A stretch of DNA of 64,000 bases from Melastoma dodecandrum (GCA_029817715.1 JARUPY010000607.1:6820001-6884000); one strand, 5' to 3'. Counted from the stretch's first letter, positions 1 through 10,485 are shown. Notes: a model not told the origin generated them from the letters alone. Numbers and translations are program-made.

Positions 1-85
1 TAGAATCCTTTCTCATTTCAGTGAATGGGGCGGTTGGTAGGTTCTGCAATCAACAAGGTGATATCGAGGGCGAGTCGGTGGTCCT
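1..85 (+). mobile_element. Left fragment of a Ty3/gypsy element interrupted by the Athila insertion
   Basis: This short segment ends in GTCCT (81-85), and the same five bases follow the distal LTR of the Athila element at 10481-10485. The segment is therefore the upstream part of the sequence that resumes at 10486, where a Ty3/gypsy gag begins. Too little is in the window to see a domain. The assignment rests on the target-site duplication, not on coding similarity. Confidence 0.55.
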
Positions 86-1371
86 TGTTAACTCTAAGAA
101 ATTAGAGTTATATGTCTCATTTACGAGCTTGATTAGTGTTAGATATCCGATACTTATTTACATTTATAGTTAGTTTGCATGTTACATTCGATTTAGTCGT
201 GTTGCATGGGTATTTCCGAATATTGTGGTTTTCAATGCAGGTGAAGGGGTGGACATGAAGTGAAAATCGTGTTTAAGAAGGTAGTTTGATGGAGGAAGGC
301 AAAGAAGACCGGGATGAGAAGTTGCTAAGGGAAGCATTGGACATAAACATTCGTGTGTCCACACAAAGATTTGATGCGGCCACATGAGAGGCGAAAACTT
401 GGACATAACGATCAGTGTGGCCACACGAGGATGTGATGTGGCCACACAAGCAAAGCAGCCTACCAAAGAAAGGTTGGTGTGGCCACATGAGGCGAGACAA
501 TTTTCTGGAATAATTCTAGAATATTTCCTAATCTTTCGAGATTTACCATAACTATATAAAGAGCTTCAAAGTGAATAAAGAAGAGGAGGCGGACTAGAGT
601 TCTAATTTTCTTAGTTTTTGTTTAGGATGAGTTTTACTTTTATTTTCTGTCTTTTCGTCAATCTTGTGATGAACTAAGTTTTTGTTCTAGGGTTATGACA
701 GAACCCGATATGTAGCCGGATTACTTTTTACTCTCTTTGATTTAATGCGTTCAAGACTTTGTTTATTTATTTTATAATGTGCTTAATGCTTGCGGTTGCC
801 TGATCAACATCCATATTGAGTTCTTAACCTATTTGAACTCAAGAGGGAAAATCTAGGTTTAGAAGGAGAATAAAATAGCCTAGGTTAACGTCGAGAAATC
901 GAGTTAATTTAATGAATACTACAGGAATATATGTGCTTGTCTTAGGTAGCCAGATTAAGATTGGAGTGAATTTGATTCAACCATTAATTCCCATAGGAAT
1001 AGAGGGGGTTTGACTGGGTTAGGTATTTCTCTTGTGTAGGTCGGAAGATGCATAAGAGTGGCTGAGAATCTTAGGTTAGCAAATAGGTTTTGGATAATTT
1101 AATGATAAAAAGGGGTTTGAATGATCTGGTGAAATATCGGGCGAAGTCGTGATCTAGGTTTTCTGATTTGATTAATTTTCGTATTTTCTACTGTTTAGTT
1201 TCTCGTTAGTTTATATTCCTAAATTCATGTTTTACTTGAATTGACTACACCATGATTGTTTACCGTTGATTGCTAGGATATATTTAAAATAATTCTCTGT
1301 CGTAACGACTTTTACTCACTACTCTATTACTTGTGCGACCCGTGCTCTTGCAAGACTCAAACCATCGAACA
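86..1371 (+). repeat. 5' LTR of the Athila element (1,286 bp)
   Basis: It begins TGTTAACTCTAAG and ends CCATCGAACA, keeping the TG...CA ends. A TATA box, TATATAAA, lies at 553-560. About 50-200 bp upstream of it is a cluster of TGTGGCCACA-like palindromes (355-490), which looks like the U3 promoter region. The copy is about 350 bp longer than the 3' LTR, which lacks the sequence between about 600 and 950. Confidence 0.9.
553..560 (+). promoter_or_regulatory. TATA box of Athila 5' LTR
   Basis: TATATAAA is conserved at the equivalent place in the 3' LTR (10012-10019). It lies just downstream of the GTGGCCAC palindrome cluster, as expected for the start of element transcription. Confidence 0.55.
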
Positions 1372-1377
1372 AGTTTT

Positions 1378-1395
1378 TGGCGCCGCTGCCGGGAA
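1378..1395 (+). other. Primer binding site of Athila element
   Basis: TGGCGCCGCTGCCGGG begins six bases after the LTR end. It closely matches the PBS found in Athila/Tat elements, usually ascribed to tRNA-Asp. The tRNA assignment is from family knowledge, not from a tRNA in this window. Confidence 0.75.
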
Positions 1396-1487
1396 TTATT
1401 TTCCGAATTACTTTACTTTCAGCGAAGCAATTTTTGTAGATCAAGTCCTTTTAATTTTAGTTTTTTTATTCGTGTCTTTCCAGGTGT

Positions 1488-2900
1488 ATGCATCGATCGC
1501 GCAACGAAGAAGCATTCGAATTTGTTCTAGAAATCGACCGAACTGTTCGTGCCGGATTAAGAGAGCAGCGACGAGCGATGGCAGACGACATTATGAACAA
1601 TTGAAACAATAATCAAATCGCAAATCCATCTGAACGGAGGACAACGCGAGATTTTGCTCAACCAACACCATAAGTGCTGACAAAATTTCTTCGGCCAGCT
1701 ATCCAGGCGAACAACTTTGAGATCAAGTCAGCTATACTCAACATGGTTGAAATTTCAAGTTTTGGCGGGCTAACGAAAGAGGATCCACATTGGCATCTAT
1801 CCCATTTTGAGGATTTATGTTATACTTTCAGGTACAACGGAGTGTCGCCCGAAGCTGTACGATTAAGGAGGTTCCCTTTCTCTTTAAGGGACAAGGCGAG
1901 GGCATGGCTTTACTCATTGCCAGGAGATTCCATCAATACGTGGGATGAGCTGTCAAGGCAATTTTTAGCCAAGTATTATCTACCAAGCAAGACTGTAAGG
2001 CTGAGGAACGAGATCATCTCTTTCCGTGAACAAAGCACCGAGTTTATGTATGAGACATGGGAAAGGTTCAAGGAATTACAAAGATTATGCCCTCATCATG
2101 AGATTCCGGCGAGTATGTTAATTCAAAGTTTCTATGATGGCTTAGCGGAACCACTTCAATCGAAGATCGATTCTGCCGCAGGAGGGACATTGATGAACAA
2201 GACTCCGCAGGAAGCACTTGAATTATTTGAGCAGATTGCCAACAACGGTCAAAGAAGAACGTCAACCCGAGGGGTAGCTGGGATGCATTCGATCGACCAA
2301 TTGTCATCCTTGAGAGCCTAGATGGAAACATTAACCAAGAAAGTAGCTGCGGTCCGAACTTCGTATCAATTTACTAATAAGCCTTATCCTCTAAATTTTG
2401 AACTTCAGGGGATAGATCAATATGTGGAGCCCTATGAAGTTAACTATATGGAGATCAATTCTCGGAACAACCCCTATTCCAACTCGTACAATCCCGGATG
2501 AAGGAATCATCCAAACTTTTCGTGGAGTAATAGTCAAGGAGCACCAGCACCGGCACAACCACCGAGATTAAACCAACCTCAAGGAACCGTAATGCCATCA
2601 CGTTCAAACATTGGAGAAAACAAGTCAAATGTGGAGGATCTCTTAAAGCAGCTCATTGCAAATCAAAAGGAGGTGCGAAAACAACAATATGTGATATTGA
2701 AAGATAATGCCACCTGAATTATGCAGTTAGAGGTTCAAATTGGTCAAATCGCATGTTCGTTGAACAACATACCACATGGAGCACTACCAAGCGACACTGA
2801 GATAATTCCAAAGAGAGAACAATGCAATGTTGTTACCTTGCGCAATGGACGTAACTTCGAGGATGCCTTTGAAAGGATGGAACAGGAGACAGAGTAGGCT
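1488..2900 (+). pseudogene. gag: Athila gag (broken)
   Basis: The frame starts at ATG 1488 (MHRSRNEEAFEF) and can be followed to about 2900. It carries stops near 1602, 1671, 2319, 2500 and 2716. The best-preserved part is 1674-2321, containing the retrotransposon gag core with FEDLCYTFRYNGVSPEAVRL and the WDELSRQFLAKYYLPSKT segment, which packages element RNA in virus-like particles. The downstream part is Asn/Pro/Gln-rich with no visible zinc knuckle. The frame changes near 2900, where the protease region begins. The identity to Athila gag is clear, and the copy is non-functional. Confidence 0.85.
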
Positions 2901-3835
2901 TGAGAACAACGTCGAAACAACAGGTAAGTGAGGTATGTAAGAAACATAGTGAGCATCATCGAAGTGATCCTGTTGAATTACCAAAGGTAAGTACTACTTC
3001 ATCTCTGATAATTCCTCTTATACCTTTTCCTCAACGTTTTAGAAAGAAAAATGATGAGCAACAGTTTCATAAATTTCTAGATGTGTTTAAAAAGTTGCAT
3101 ATAAACATTCCGTTTGTGGAAGCGCTGGAACAGATGGCGAGTTATGTGAAATTCATGAAGGATGTTATATCAAGGAAGAGGCGGATTGGTGATCACGAGA
3201 CCATCTCTTTGACTGAGGAGTGCAATGCAATATTGCAAAGGAAGCTACCTCAAAAGTTGAAGGATCCCGATAAGTTCACTTTCCCGTGTAACATTGGAAC
3301 ATAATTTTCTAGACATGCTCTTTATGATTTAGGCGCAAGCATTAACCTTATGCCATATTCAGTCTATGAAAAGCTCAATATTAGAGAGGTAAAGCCAACT
3401 TTTGTGACATTGCAACTTGCTATTAGATCATACACATATCCTAGGGGTGTCATAGAAGATGTGCTAGTTAAGTTGATAAATTCATTTTTCCTACTGACTT
3501 TGTGATATTGGATTATGAGGCGGATCGCAAGATCCCATCATTCTTGTTAGACCATTTCTTGCTATAGGGAGAACTCTTATCGACGTGCAGAAAGGTGAGT
3601 TGACTATGAGGATTCACAATTAGGAGGTAAAGTTTAACATTTATAATGATTTGAATATGCCCGATGATCCTGATGAGTATAATTTTGTTGATGTAATTGA
3701 TGAAATTACATATGAGGATTTTCTGGATTTGTATTCAAGTATCTCACTGGAAGAAGCATCGACATTCGACATGACAAAAGATGAAGATAAGAGTGCAGAT
3801 GAAGTATCATACATGCGACATGCCAAAGATTAAAC
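2900..3835 (+). pseudogene. pol: Athila protease region (broken)
   Basis: The 2900-3304 frame encodes the stretch that precedes the protease in Athila polyproteins (FHKFLDVFKKLHINIPFVEA, then LTEECNAILQRKLPQKLKDP). A stop at 3302 interrupts it. The active-site region follows as YDLGASINLMPYSVYEKL (about 3325-3375), with Leu where retropepsins usually have Ser or Thr (DLG rather than DSG/DTG), a known Athila trait. The remainder (IEDVLVKL, then IDVQKGELTMR around 3585-3615) is split by frameshifts. The 3651-3833 frame is an acidic linker before reverse transcriptase. Confidence 0.8.
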
Positions 3836-3889
3836 CTTTAGAGCGGCCCATCTCCTCAGCTAAACCATCAATCGAAGAGCTACCCAAAT

Positions 3890-4920
3890 TGGACTTGAAG
3901 CCATTACCTGGACATTTGAGGTACTCGTTTCTTGTACGTCAAGTACCCTTTCAGTAATTATTTCTGCATCATTGACTAACGAACAGGAGGAGATGCTACT
4001 TCAAGTGTTAAACAAGCACAAGAGAGCTAATGGGTGGACAATCGCCGACATTCGAGGAATCAACCCATCGATATGCATGCATAAATGGAGCAGCAAAGAA
4101 GATTGAACCTGAACATGAAAGAGGTAAAGAGGAAAGAAATCATCAAATGGCTTGATGCAGGAATTATTTACCCGATCTCCGATAGCTCGTGGGTAAGCCC
4201 AATCCAATGTGTACAAAAGAAAGGTGGAATGATAGTGATCGAGAATGAAAAGAGCAAACTTATATCGACACGGACAATCACGGGATGGCGAGTTTGCATG
4301 GACTATCGCAAGGTCAACACCGCCAGATGCAAAGATAATTTCCCTTTACCTTTCATTGATCAGATGCTCGATAGGCTAGCAGGTAAGGATTTTTATTGCT
4401 TTCTTGATGGATATTCATGTTACAATCATATAGCTATTTTACTAGAGGATCAGGAGAAGACCACTTTCGCATGTCCATATGGTACATTTGCGTTTCGGCG
4501 TATGCCTTTTGGTTTATGTCATGTCACAGCCACATTTGAAAGATGTATGATGGCAATCTTCTCAGACATGATTGAGCAATGCATAGAGGTATTTATGGAT
4601 GACTTTTCAATTGGGACTTTCTTTTGATAATTGCCTTGAGAATTTATCAGTTGTGCTTAATCGTGGTGAGTAGACTAACCTTGTTTTAAATTGGGCGAAG
4701 TGCCATTTTATGGTTAGAGAGGGTATTGTATTAGGTCACAGGATCTCTAGAAATGGAATTGAGGTGGATAGGGCCAAGGTGGAAACAATTGAAAAACTAC
4801 CACCTCCAACATCAGTTAAAGGAGTTCGAAGTTTCCCTGGACACGTAGGATTCTATAGGCGTTTTATCAAGGAATCACAAAACCGTTGTGCAATCTCTTG
4901 AAGAAAGACGCAGCCTTCAT
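3890..4920 (+). pseudogene. pol: Athila reverse transcriptase (broken)
   Basis: The main open stretch, 4085-4627, carries GWRVCMDYRKVN, the fingers/palm segment, and MPFGLCHVTATFERCM. It ends in the catalytic motif FMDDFSI, the Athila form of YxDD. The two metal-binding Asp residues are present, but the frame shifts right after them (about 4617). Sequence continues at 4710-4901 with REGIVLGHRISRNGIEVDRA and the thumb/connection region. The upstream start (3890-4085) has several stops. The protein would copy element RNA into cDNA in the cytoplasm, but this copy cannot be translated intact. Confidence 0.85.
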
Positions 4921-4932
4921 CTTTGATGGTAA

Positions 4933-5340
4933 GTGTTTGGAAACCTTTCTCCGGATTGGTCCATTCCTTTTGAACTGATCTGTGATGCTAGTGATTTTGC
5001 TGTTGGAGCAGTTTTAGGACAAAGGGGAAATAAAGTTTTTCGTGCAATAGATTACACGAGTAAAACATTGGATGATGCACAGGTGATTTACACCACTACG
5101 GAGAACGAAATGCTAGCATTGCTTTTTTCGTTTGATAAGTTTAGATCATATTTAATTGGGTCGAAAGTGATTGTTCGTATTGACCATTCTGCGATTAAAT
5201 ATTTGATTTCAAAGAAGGATGCAAAACCGCGGTTAATAAGATGGATTCTCTTGTTGCAAGAATTCGATTTGGAAATTGTTGACAGGAAAGGAGCGGAAAA
5301 TCAAGCTGCAGATCATCTCTCAAGGTTAGAAAGTGAAAGT
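4933..5340 (+). pseudogene. pol: Athila RNase H domain
   Basis: This is the first half of the open stretch 4933-5742. It shows [15 protein letters not shown] (first catalytic Asp), then [19 protein letters not shown] (catalytic Glu), then [11 protein letters not shown] (Asp) and [11 protein letters not shown] (Asp near the end). All four expected acidic positions are visible, so this is the best-preserved domain of the element. It is separated from reverse transcriptase by a frameshift near 4905. Confidence 0.85.
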
Positions 5341-5479
5341 TCATCCCTTGATCCAACTCATATAAATGATTCGTTTCCTGATGAACAATTATTTATGGTT
5401 TATTCGAATTTACCAAGGTATGCCGATTACGTGAATCATATTGTTGCTAATGTGTTGCCTCCATATTTGACAAGCCAAC

Positions 5480-6640
5480 AAAGAAAAAGCACCTTACATG
5501 ATATAAAATTTTATATGTGGGATGAACCTCTTTTGTTTAAGAAATGTGCAGATCAAATCATACGAAGATGTGTACCCGAGGAAGAAGTAACACCTATACT
5601 TCAACATTGTCATGCTTCTCCTTATGGTGGACATTTCGGTGATAAGAAAACAGCCGCAAAAGTGCTTCAATCAGGTTTTTTCGGGCCAACACTTTTTAAA
5701 GATGCACATTACTTTGTCGCTAGATGTGATAGTTGTCATTGAGTCGGCAATATTTCTCGAAGAAATGAGATGCCTTTGAAAAATATCCTAGAAATAGAAA
5801 TATTTAATTTATGGGGCATTGACTTCATGGGACCTTTTATCAAGTCTGCACGAAGTCGTTATATGCTAGTTGCCATTAATTATGTTTCTAAATAGGTAGA
5901 AGCAATTGCACTACCTATTAATGATGCAGAGATGTTAGATTTTTAAAGCAGATTTTCACTCGATTTGGAACACCAAGCGCAATCATCGGTGATGGGGGCT
6001 CCCACATTTGCAACTCGAAATTCAACACACTGATGAAAGAGTATGGAGTAAAGCATAAAGTCCCATTGGCATACCATCCACAGACAAGTGGTCAAGTTGA
6101 AGTCTCTAATCGAGTAATAAAAAGGATTCTTGAGAAAACGGTAAGCCCAAATCATAAGGATTGGCCAAGCAAGTTAGATGATGCACTTTAGGCATATCGA
6201 AAAACAAACATGACACCCATCGAGACATCTCCATATAAATTAATCTATGGGAAAGCTTGTCATCTCCCGGTAGAACTCAAGCACAAAGCATTGGGCTGTG
6301 TAAAAACATAATTTTGATTTGAAGGCCGCAGGCGAAAAGCTTCTTTATTAGCTCAATGAGATGGAAGAGTTTCGTCTTGAAGCATATGAGAACTCAAGGA
6401 TATACAAAGAAAAAACGAAGCACTGGCACGATCAAAAGATCAAGAATCGCCACTTCGAACCAGGTCAGTTAGTTTTATTGTATAATTATTGACTCAAGTT
6501 ATTTCCTAGTAAATTAAAGTCTAGGTGGTCCGGGCCATACAAAGTTACCCAAGTCTATCCTCATGGAGCGATTGAAGTGGAAGATATAGATGCTCAACGA
6601 ACATTTAAGGTAAATGGCAGTCGGTTGAAGCATTACTAGG
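5480..6640 (+). pseudogene. pol: Athila integrase (broken)
   Basis: The N-terminal HHCC zinc-binding region is visible at about 5600-5740 ([12 protein letters not shown], then ARCDSCH). The catalytic core follows, with WGIDFMGPF (first Asp, about 5815), GDGGSHIC (second Asp, about 5990) and ETSPYKLIYGKACHLP (Glu, about 6220). The C-terminal part ends about 6640 (GPYKVTQVYPHGAIEVED, then VNGSRLKHY). Stops at 5741, 5894, 5944, 6189 and 6490 and frame changes destroy the reading frame. The order RNase H then integrase is normal for Ty3/gypsy. Confidence 0.85.
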
Positions 6641-7174
6641 GCGGAAAAGTTGATCGTCAACAGTCGACAATTACGGTCGGCGAAGCGTAAGAGATTAAGA
6701 TCATCAAGCCGACGACGCTAAATTTATATACTTTTCATTTGGCTTGTTCTTTAAGTTTAACATGGGTGTCATGCAGCTTTAGTAGGTGGGGGACGGAAGG
6801 TTGTATGTGGCCACACTGATGGAAACTCTAATCACAGAAAGTTTCGTGTGGCCACGTCACACTTTCGTGTGGTCGCACCGACTAGAAGACCCATCCAAGA
6901 ATGTTTCTTGCGGCCACACCACACTTTCGTGTGGCCACAGCGCATTTACTTAAGAAAAAAACATATCACGCATATTTTTTCCTTTTTCTTATGTTTGAAG
7001 CCTCTTCTTTCTTGTCCTTTTAGGCTCTAATTCAGATCACACTCACCCTTATCCTCGAGATCAACCGAGCAAACGAGACATATCGCCCAAGCTAAAGAAC
7101 GAAGATTAAGCCGCGTATCATTTCCCTTTTTCCTTTATTTCGTTTGTTTCTTTCATCGGGACGATGCTTAAACT

Positions 7175-7187
7175 AGGTTTGGGGGAG
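7175..7187 (+). other. Internal polypurine-like tract
   Basis: AGGTTTGGGGGAG shares the 11-mer AGGTTTGGGGG with the tract adjoining the 3' LTR (9535-9547). A second internal plus-strand priming site is known in Tat/Athila-type elements. Here it would be 2.4 kb upstream of the LTR, 1.4 kb of which is the later foldback insertion. Confidence 0.5.
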
Positions 7188-7726
7188 CCCATTTGCATTT
7201 GCATTTTTTTTATTATTTTAGTTAGTTTAGTTGACGTCATATTGTGTAAAATGTCAATTTTTTTTAGTTCAATGATGTGATTAATTAGTTACTCATCTAG
7301 TTGTGGAAAGATGAGAGTCTGAATCGGGTGTGAAATTGTCTTCCTATCTGAAACTAGGTGTGAAGTTGTTTTATAGCTTAAACGAGTCCAGAACTCTTAG
7401 AGCACATGGAGGTGGACTCGGAGTAGAGCTACCTTGCTATCCTTGTGAAGTGAACTTTCAGTTGGAATGTATAAAAAAGGAAGAGATGAAAGAAAAAATA
7501 TATATTTTGCCAAGGCTCTGAGTACCAATGTTCAAGCTGAATAAGAAGGACAAAAATAAAGAAAAAGAAAGTATTAAAAAATTATTAAAATGCCTGAATA
7601 TGTACTTGTGGTGTGAGTCAATGAGGGTGGCGGCTCGAGTTATTAGATCCGAGGGATGCTTTATCACCCAATGTCTTGGATCAACTCGTTCGGGAATCAT
7701 TGGTCGAAAGCTCGTTACATGGGTCT

Positions 7727-7735
7727 CTACTATTA
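7727..7735 (+). repeat. Left 9-bp target-site duplication of the foldback element
   Basis: CTACTATTA here is repeated exactly at 9160-9168, immediately outside the two inverted termini. Confidence 0.9.
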
Positions 7736-9159
7736 GGAAGCGGCTAACGGTACGTGCACGTGGGACTTACGTAGTTTACTACTTAATACAAAAATTAAGT
7801 AGTAAATTTTACTAAAAGTTGACCGTTACTACTCTAGTCAACGCAAAAGTAGTAAAAAAAGTAGTAAATTTTACTACTTATTGGTCTTCTTTTAGTAAAG
7901 TCAACGCAAATGTAGTATAAAATGTCGTAAATTTTACTACTTCTGGACTGTTCACCGCAGTGCAATTTTACTACTTTTACGCTGACTTTACTAAAACCTC
8001 ATTTTTAGTAAAGTCAACATAGAAGTAGTAAAAAAAGTAGTAAAATTTACTACTTTTTTTACTACATTTGCGTTGACTTTACTAAGAAAACCACACTTTT
8101 AGTAAAGTCAACGTAAAAGTAGTATAAAAAGTAGTAAAATTTACTACTTTTAACTGTACAATTATGTCGATAAGTAGTAATTGTTTACTACTTTCGTTGT
8201 GATTTTTAGTAAAATTATGTTTGAGTTGGTAAAATTGGTAGTAAACAGGTAGGGTTTGTCGTAAATGTTTACTACTTTAAGCATGTTTTTACTAAAATAA
8301 GTAGTAAACTGTTACTACTTTATCGGCGTTGACTAAGAAATTTTACTACTTTGACCAGTGTTTCCGAACCTAACTCCGAACCTAATTATTCTAAATTTTG
8401 ATGTGAAATGACTATTTTGCCCCGGTTACCACGGTCATAGGTTTGTGTCACTGTCCACGATCATAGTAACCGGGGCAAAATAGTCATTTCACATCAAAAT
8501 TTAGAATAATTAGGTTCGGAGTTAGGTTCGGAAACACTGTTCAAAGTAGTAAAATTTCTTAGTCAACGCCGATAAAGTAGTAATAGTTTACTACTTATTT
8601 TAGTAAAAACATGCTTAAAGTAGTAAACATTTACGACAAACCCTACCTGTTTACTACCAATTTTACCAACTCAAACATAATTTTACTAAAAATCACAACG
8701 AAAGTAGTAAACAATTACTACTTATCGACATAATTGTACAGTTAAAAGTAGTAAATTTTACTACTTTTTATACTACTTTTACGTTGACTTTACTAAAAGT
8801 GTGGTTTTCTTAGTAAAGTCAACGCAAATGTAGTAAAAAAAGTAGTAAATTTTACTACTTTTTTTACTACTTCTACGTTGACTTTACTAAAAATGAGGTT
8901 TTAGTAAAGTCAGCGTAAAAGTAGTAAAATTGCACTGCGGTGAACAGTCCAGAAGTAGTAAAATTTACGACATTTTATACTACATTTGCGTTGACTTTAC
9001 TAAAAGAAGACCAATAAGTAGTAAAATTTACTACTTTTTTTACTACTTTTGCGTTGACTAGAGTAGTAACGGTCAACTTTTAGTAAAATTTACTACTTAA
9101 TTTTAGTATTAAGTAGTAAACTACGTAAGTCCCACGTGCACGTACCGTTAGCCGCTTCC
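7736..9159. mobile_element. Large foldback (Mutator-type) non-autonomous DNA transposon
   Basis: The left end GGAAGCGGCTAACGGTACG is the reverse complement of the right end. The complementarity runs inward for about 693 bp on each side to GCCCCGGTTA (8419-8428) and TAACCGGGGC (8467-8476), leaving a 38-nt unpaired centre (8429-8466). Arm coordinates are exactly symmetric about 8447.5, so indels between the arms are absent or balanced, and only scattered mismatches were seen. Flanking 9-bp direct repeats CTACTATTA fit the Mutator superfamily. The arms are built from short AGTAGTAAA and AGTAAAGTCAACG motifs, and there is no coding capacity. It lies in the Athila 3' UTR, so it inserted after that element. 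A transcript crossing it would fold into a 1.4-kb hairpin, a possible small-RNA source (inference). Confidence 0.9.
8429..8466. repeat. Foldback loop with a 12-bp direct repeat
   Basis: The 38-nt centre contains CCACGGTCATAG (8429-8440) and CCACGATCATAG (8455-8466), a direct repeat with one mismatch flanking 14 nt. The two copies abut the two arms. Confidence 0.7.
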
Positions 9160-9168
9160 CTACTATTA
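9160..9168 (+). repeat. Right 9-bp target-site duplication of the foldback element
   Basis: CTACTATTA is identical to 7727-7735 and directly follows the inverted terminus GCCGCTTCC. Confidence 0.9.
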
Positions 9169-9547
9169 TTGATAAACATTTAGAGTCGAGCAAGAGAAAA
9201 AAAAATATATGAGTTGATCAATTTGTGGAATGCTTTGAACATGGGCTAAGCAAACCGAGGTGCTATGGTGGTTTTACAAATTTGCTTTCTGAAGTGTGTT
9301 ATTTGAGTGATGAACTTATTATGGTTAACCTGAATGAATGTTTATCGAAAATGTGGTGGATGATAGGAACATGAGGTTGCCGAAACACGAGTTGGAAAAA
9401 GGGCGTGAGTCTAACTACGCTGGTTGTGTGTAGCCGATATATGAGAACAATGAGTTTCGTAAACAACTCTGACGACCTTGGCTTAGTTTGGTTTAGAAGT
9501 ATTTTTTTTGTGTTGCTCGGGACTAGCAAAAGTTAGGTTTGGGGGTG
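9169..9547 (+). other. Athila 3' untranslated region, distal part, with polypurine tract
   Basis: This is the non-coding continuation of the element after the foldback insertion. The plus-strand primer site is AGGTTTGGGGGTG at 9535-9547, directly abutting the LTR start TGTTAAC. The small reverse open stretch 9299-9529 has no recognisable similarity. Confidence 0.6.
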
Positions 9548-10480
9548 TGTTAACTCTAAGAAATTTGTTATATGCCTTATTTACCAGCCTGAAACGTGTT
9601 AGATATTCAATACTTATTTGCATTTATAGTTAGTTTGCATGTTACTTTCGATTTAGTCATGTTGCATGGGCACTTTCGGATTTTGTGATTTTCAATGCTG
9701 GAGAAGGGGTAGACACGAAGTGGAAATCATGTTTAAGAAGATAGCTTGATAGATGAAGGCAAAGAAGATCGGGATGAGAAGTTGCCGAGGGAAGCATTGG
9801 ACAGGAACATTGGTATGCCACACAAAGATTTGGTGCGGCCACACGAGAGGCACAAACCTGGACAGAATGATCAGTGTGGCCACACGAGGATGTGATGTGG
9901 CCACACGAGCGAAGCAAGGTACCACAGAAAGGTTGGTATGGCCACACGAGGCTAGAAGATTTTCTAGAATATTTGTAAAATATTTCCTAAACTTTCCAGA
10001 TTTACCCTAACTATATAAAGATCTTCAAAGTGAATAAAGAAGAGGAGGCGGACCAGATTAAAATTGGAACTTAATGAATTTGATTCAACTATTATTTCCC
10101 ATAGGAATATAGGGGTTTGGCTGGGTTAGGTATTTCTCTTATGTAGGTCGGAAGATGCATAAGACTGACTGAGAATTTTATGTTATTAAACAGGTTTTGG
10201 ACATTTTAATGATAAAGAGAGGGTTGAGTGATCTGGTGAAATATCGGGAAAAATCGTGATCCTAGTTTTTTCCTCATTTGATTAATCTCGTATTTTCTAC
10301 TGTTTAGTTTCTAGTTAGTTTATTTTCCTAAATCCTTGTTTTACTTAATTTGACTACATCATGATTGTTTAACGTTGATCGCTAGGATATTTCTAAAATA
10401 ATTCTCCGTGGGAATGACTTTGACTCACTACTCTATTACTTGTGCGACCTGTGCACTTGTGGGACTCAAACCATTGAATA
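9548..10480 (+). repeat. 3' LTR of the Athila element (933 bp, internally deleted)
   Basis: It begins TGTTAACTCTAAG as in the 5' LTR and ends CCATTGAATA, so the terminal CA has become TA. The TATA box is at 10012-10019 and the GTGGCCAC palindromes lie at 9810-9950. About 350 bp present in the 5' LTR (600-950) are missing at about 10050, between short CAGATT/CTAGA-like matches. The GTCCT target duplication follows at 10481. Confidence 0.9.
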
Positions 10481-10485
10481 GTCCT

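Larger units (their letters stand above)
6641..7735 (+). other. Athila 3' untranslated region, proximal part
   Basis: There is no coding sequence. 6803-6950 holds a second cluster of GTGTGGCCAC-type palindromes like those in the LTR U3. 7175-7187 holds AGGTTTGGGGGAG, a near copy of the polypurine tract next to the 3' LTR. The remainder is AT-rich with poly-T tracts. Small open stretches at 7330-7815 show no family resemblance. Confidence 0.6.
86..10480 (+). mobile_element. Athila-lineage Ty3/gypsy LTR retrotransposon, complete but inactive
   Basis: Two related LTRs (86-1371 and 9548-10480) enclose a primer binding site, gag, protease, reverse transcriptase, RNase H and integrase in that order on the + strand. 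A 5-bp duplication GTCCT (81-85 and 10481-10485) marks the insertion. The PBS context TTTTTGGCGCCGCTGCCGGG and the DLGASINLMPYSVY protease motif are typical of the Athila/Tat group. No env-like ORF is seen between integrase and the 3' LTR. That space holds a long untranslated region with an extra polypurine-like tract and the foldback element at 7736-9159. Every coding domain carries stops or frameshifts, so the copy is dead. It sits inside the gag of another gypsy element. Confidence 0.9.

Noticed and set aside
7528..7815. 95-codon open stretch running into the foldback element
   Set aside because: It crosses the target-site duplication and the inverted arm, so it cannot be an ancestral gene.
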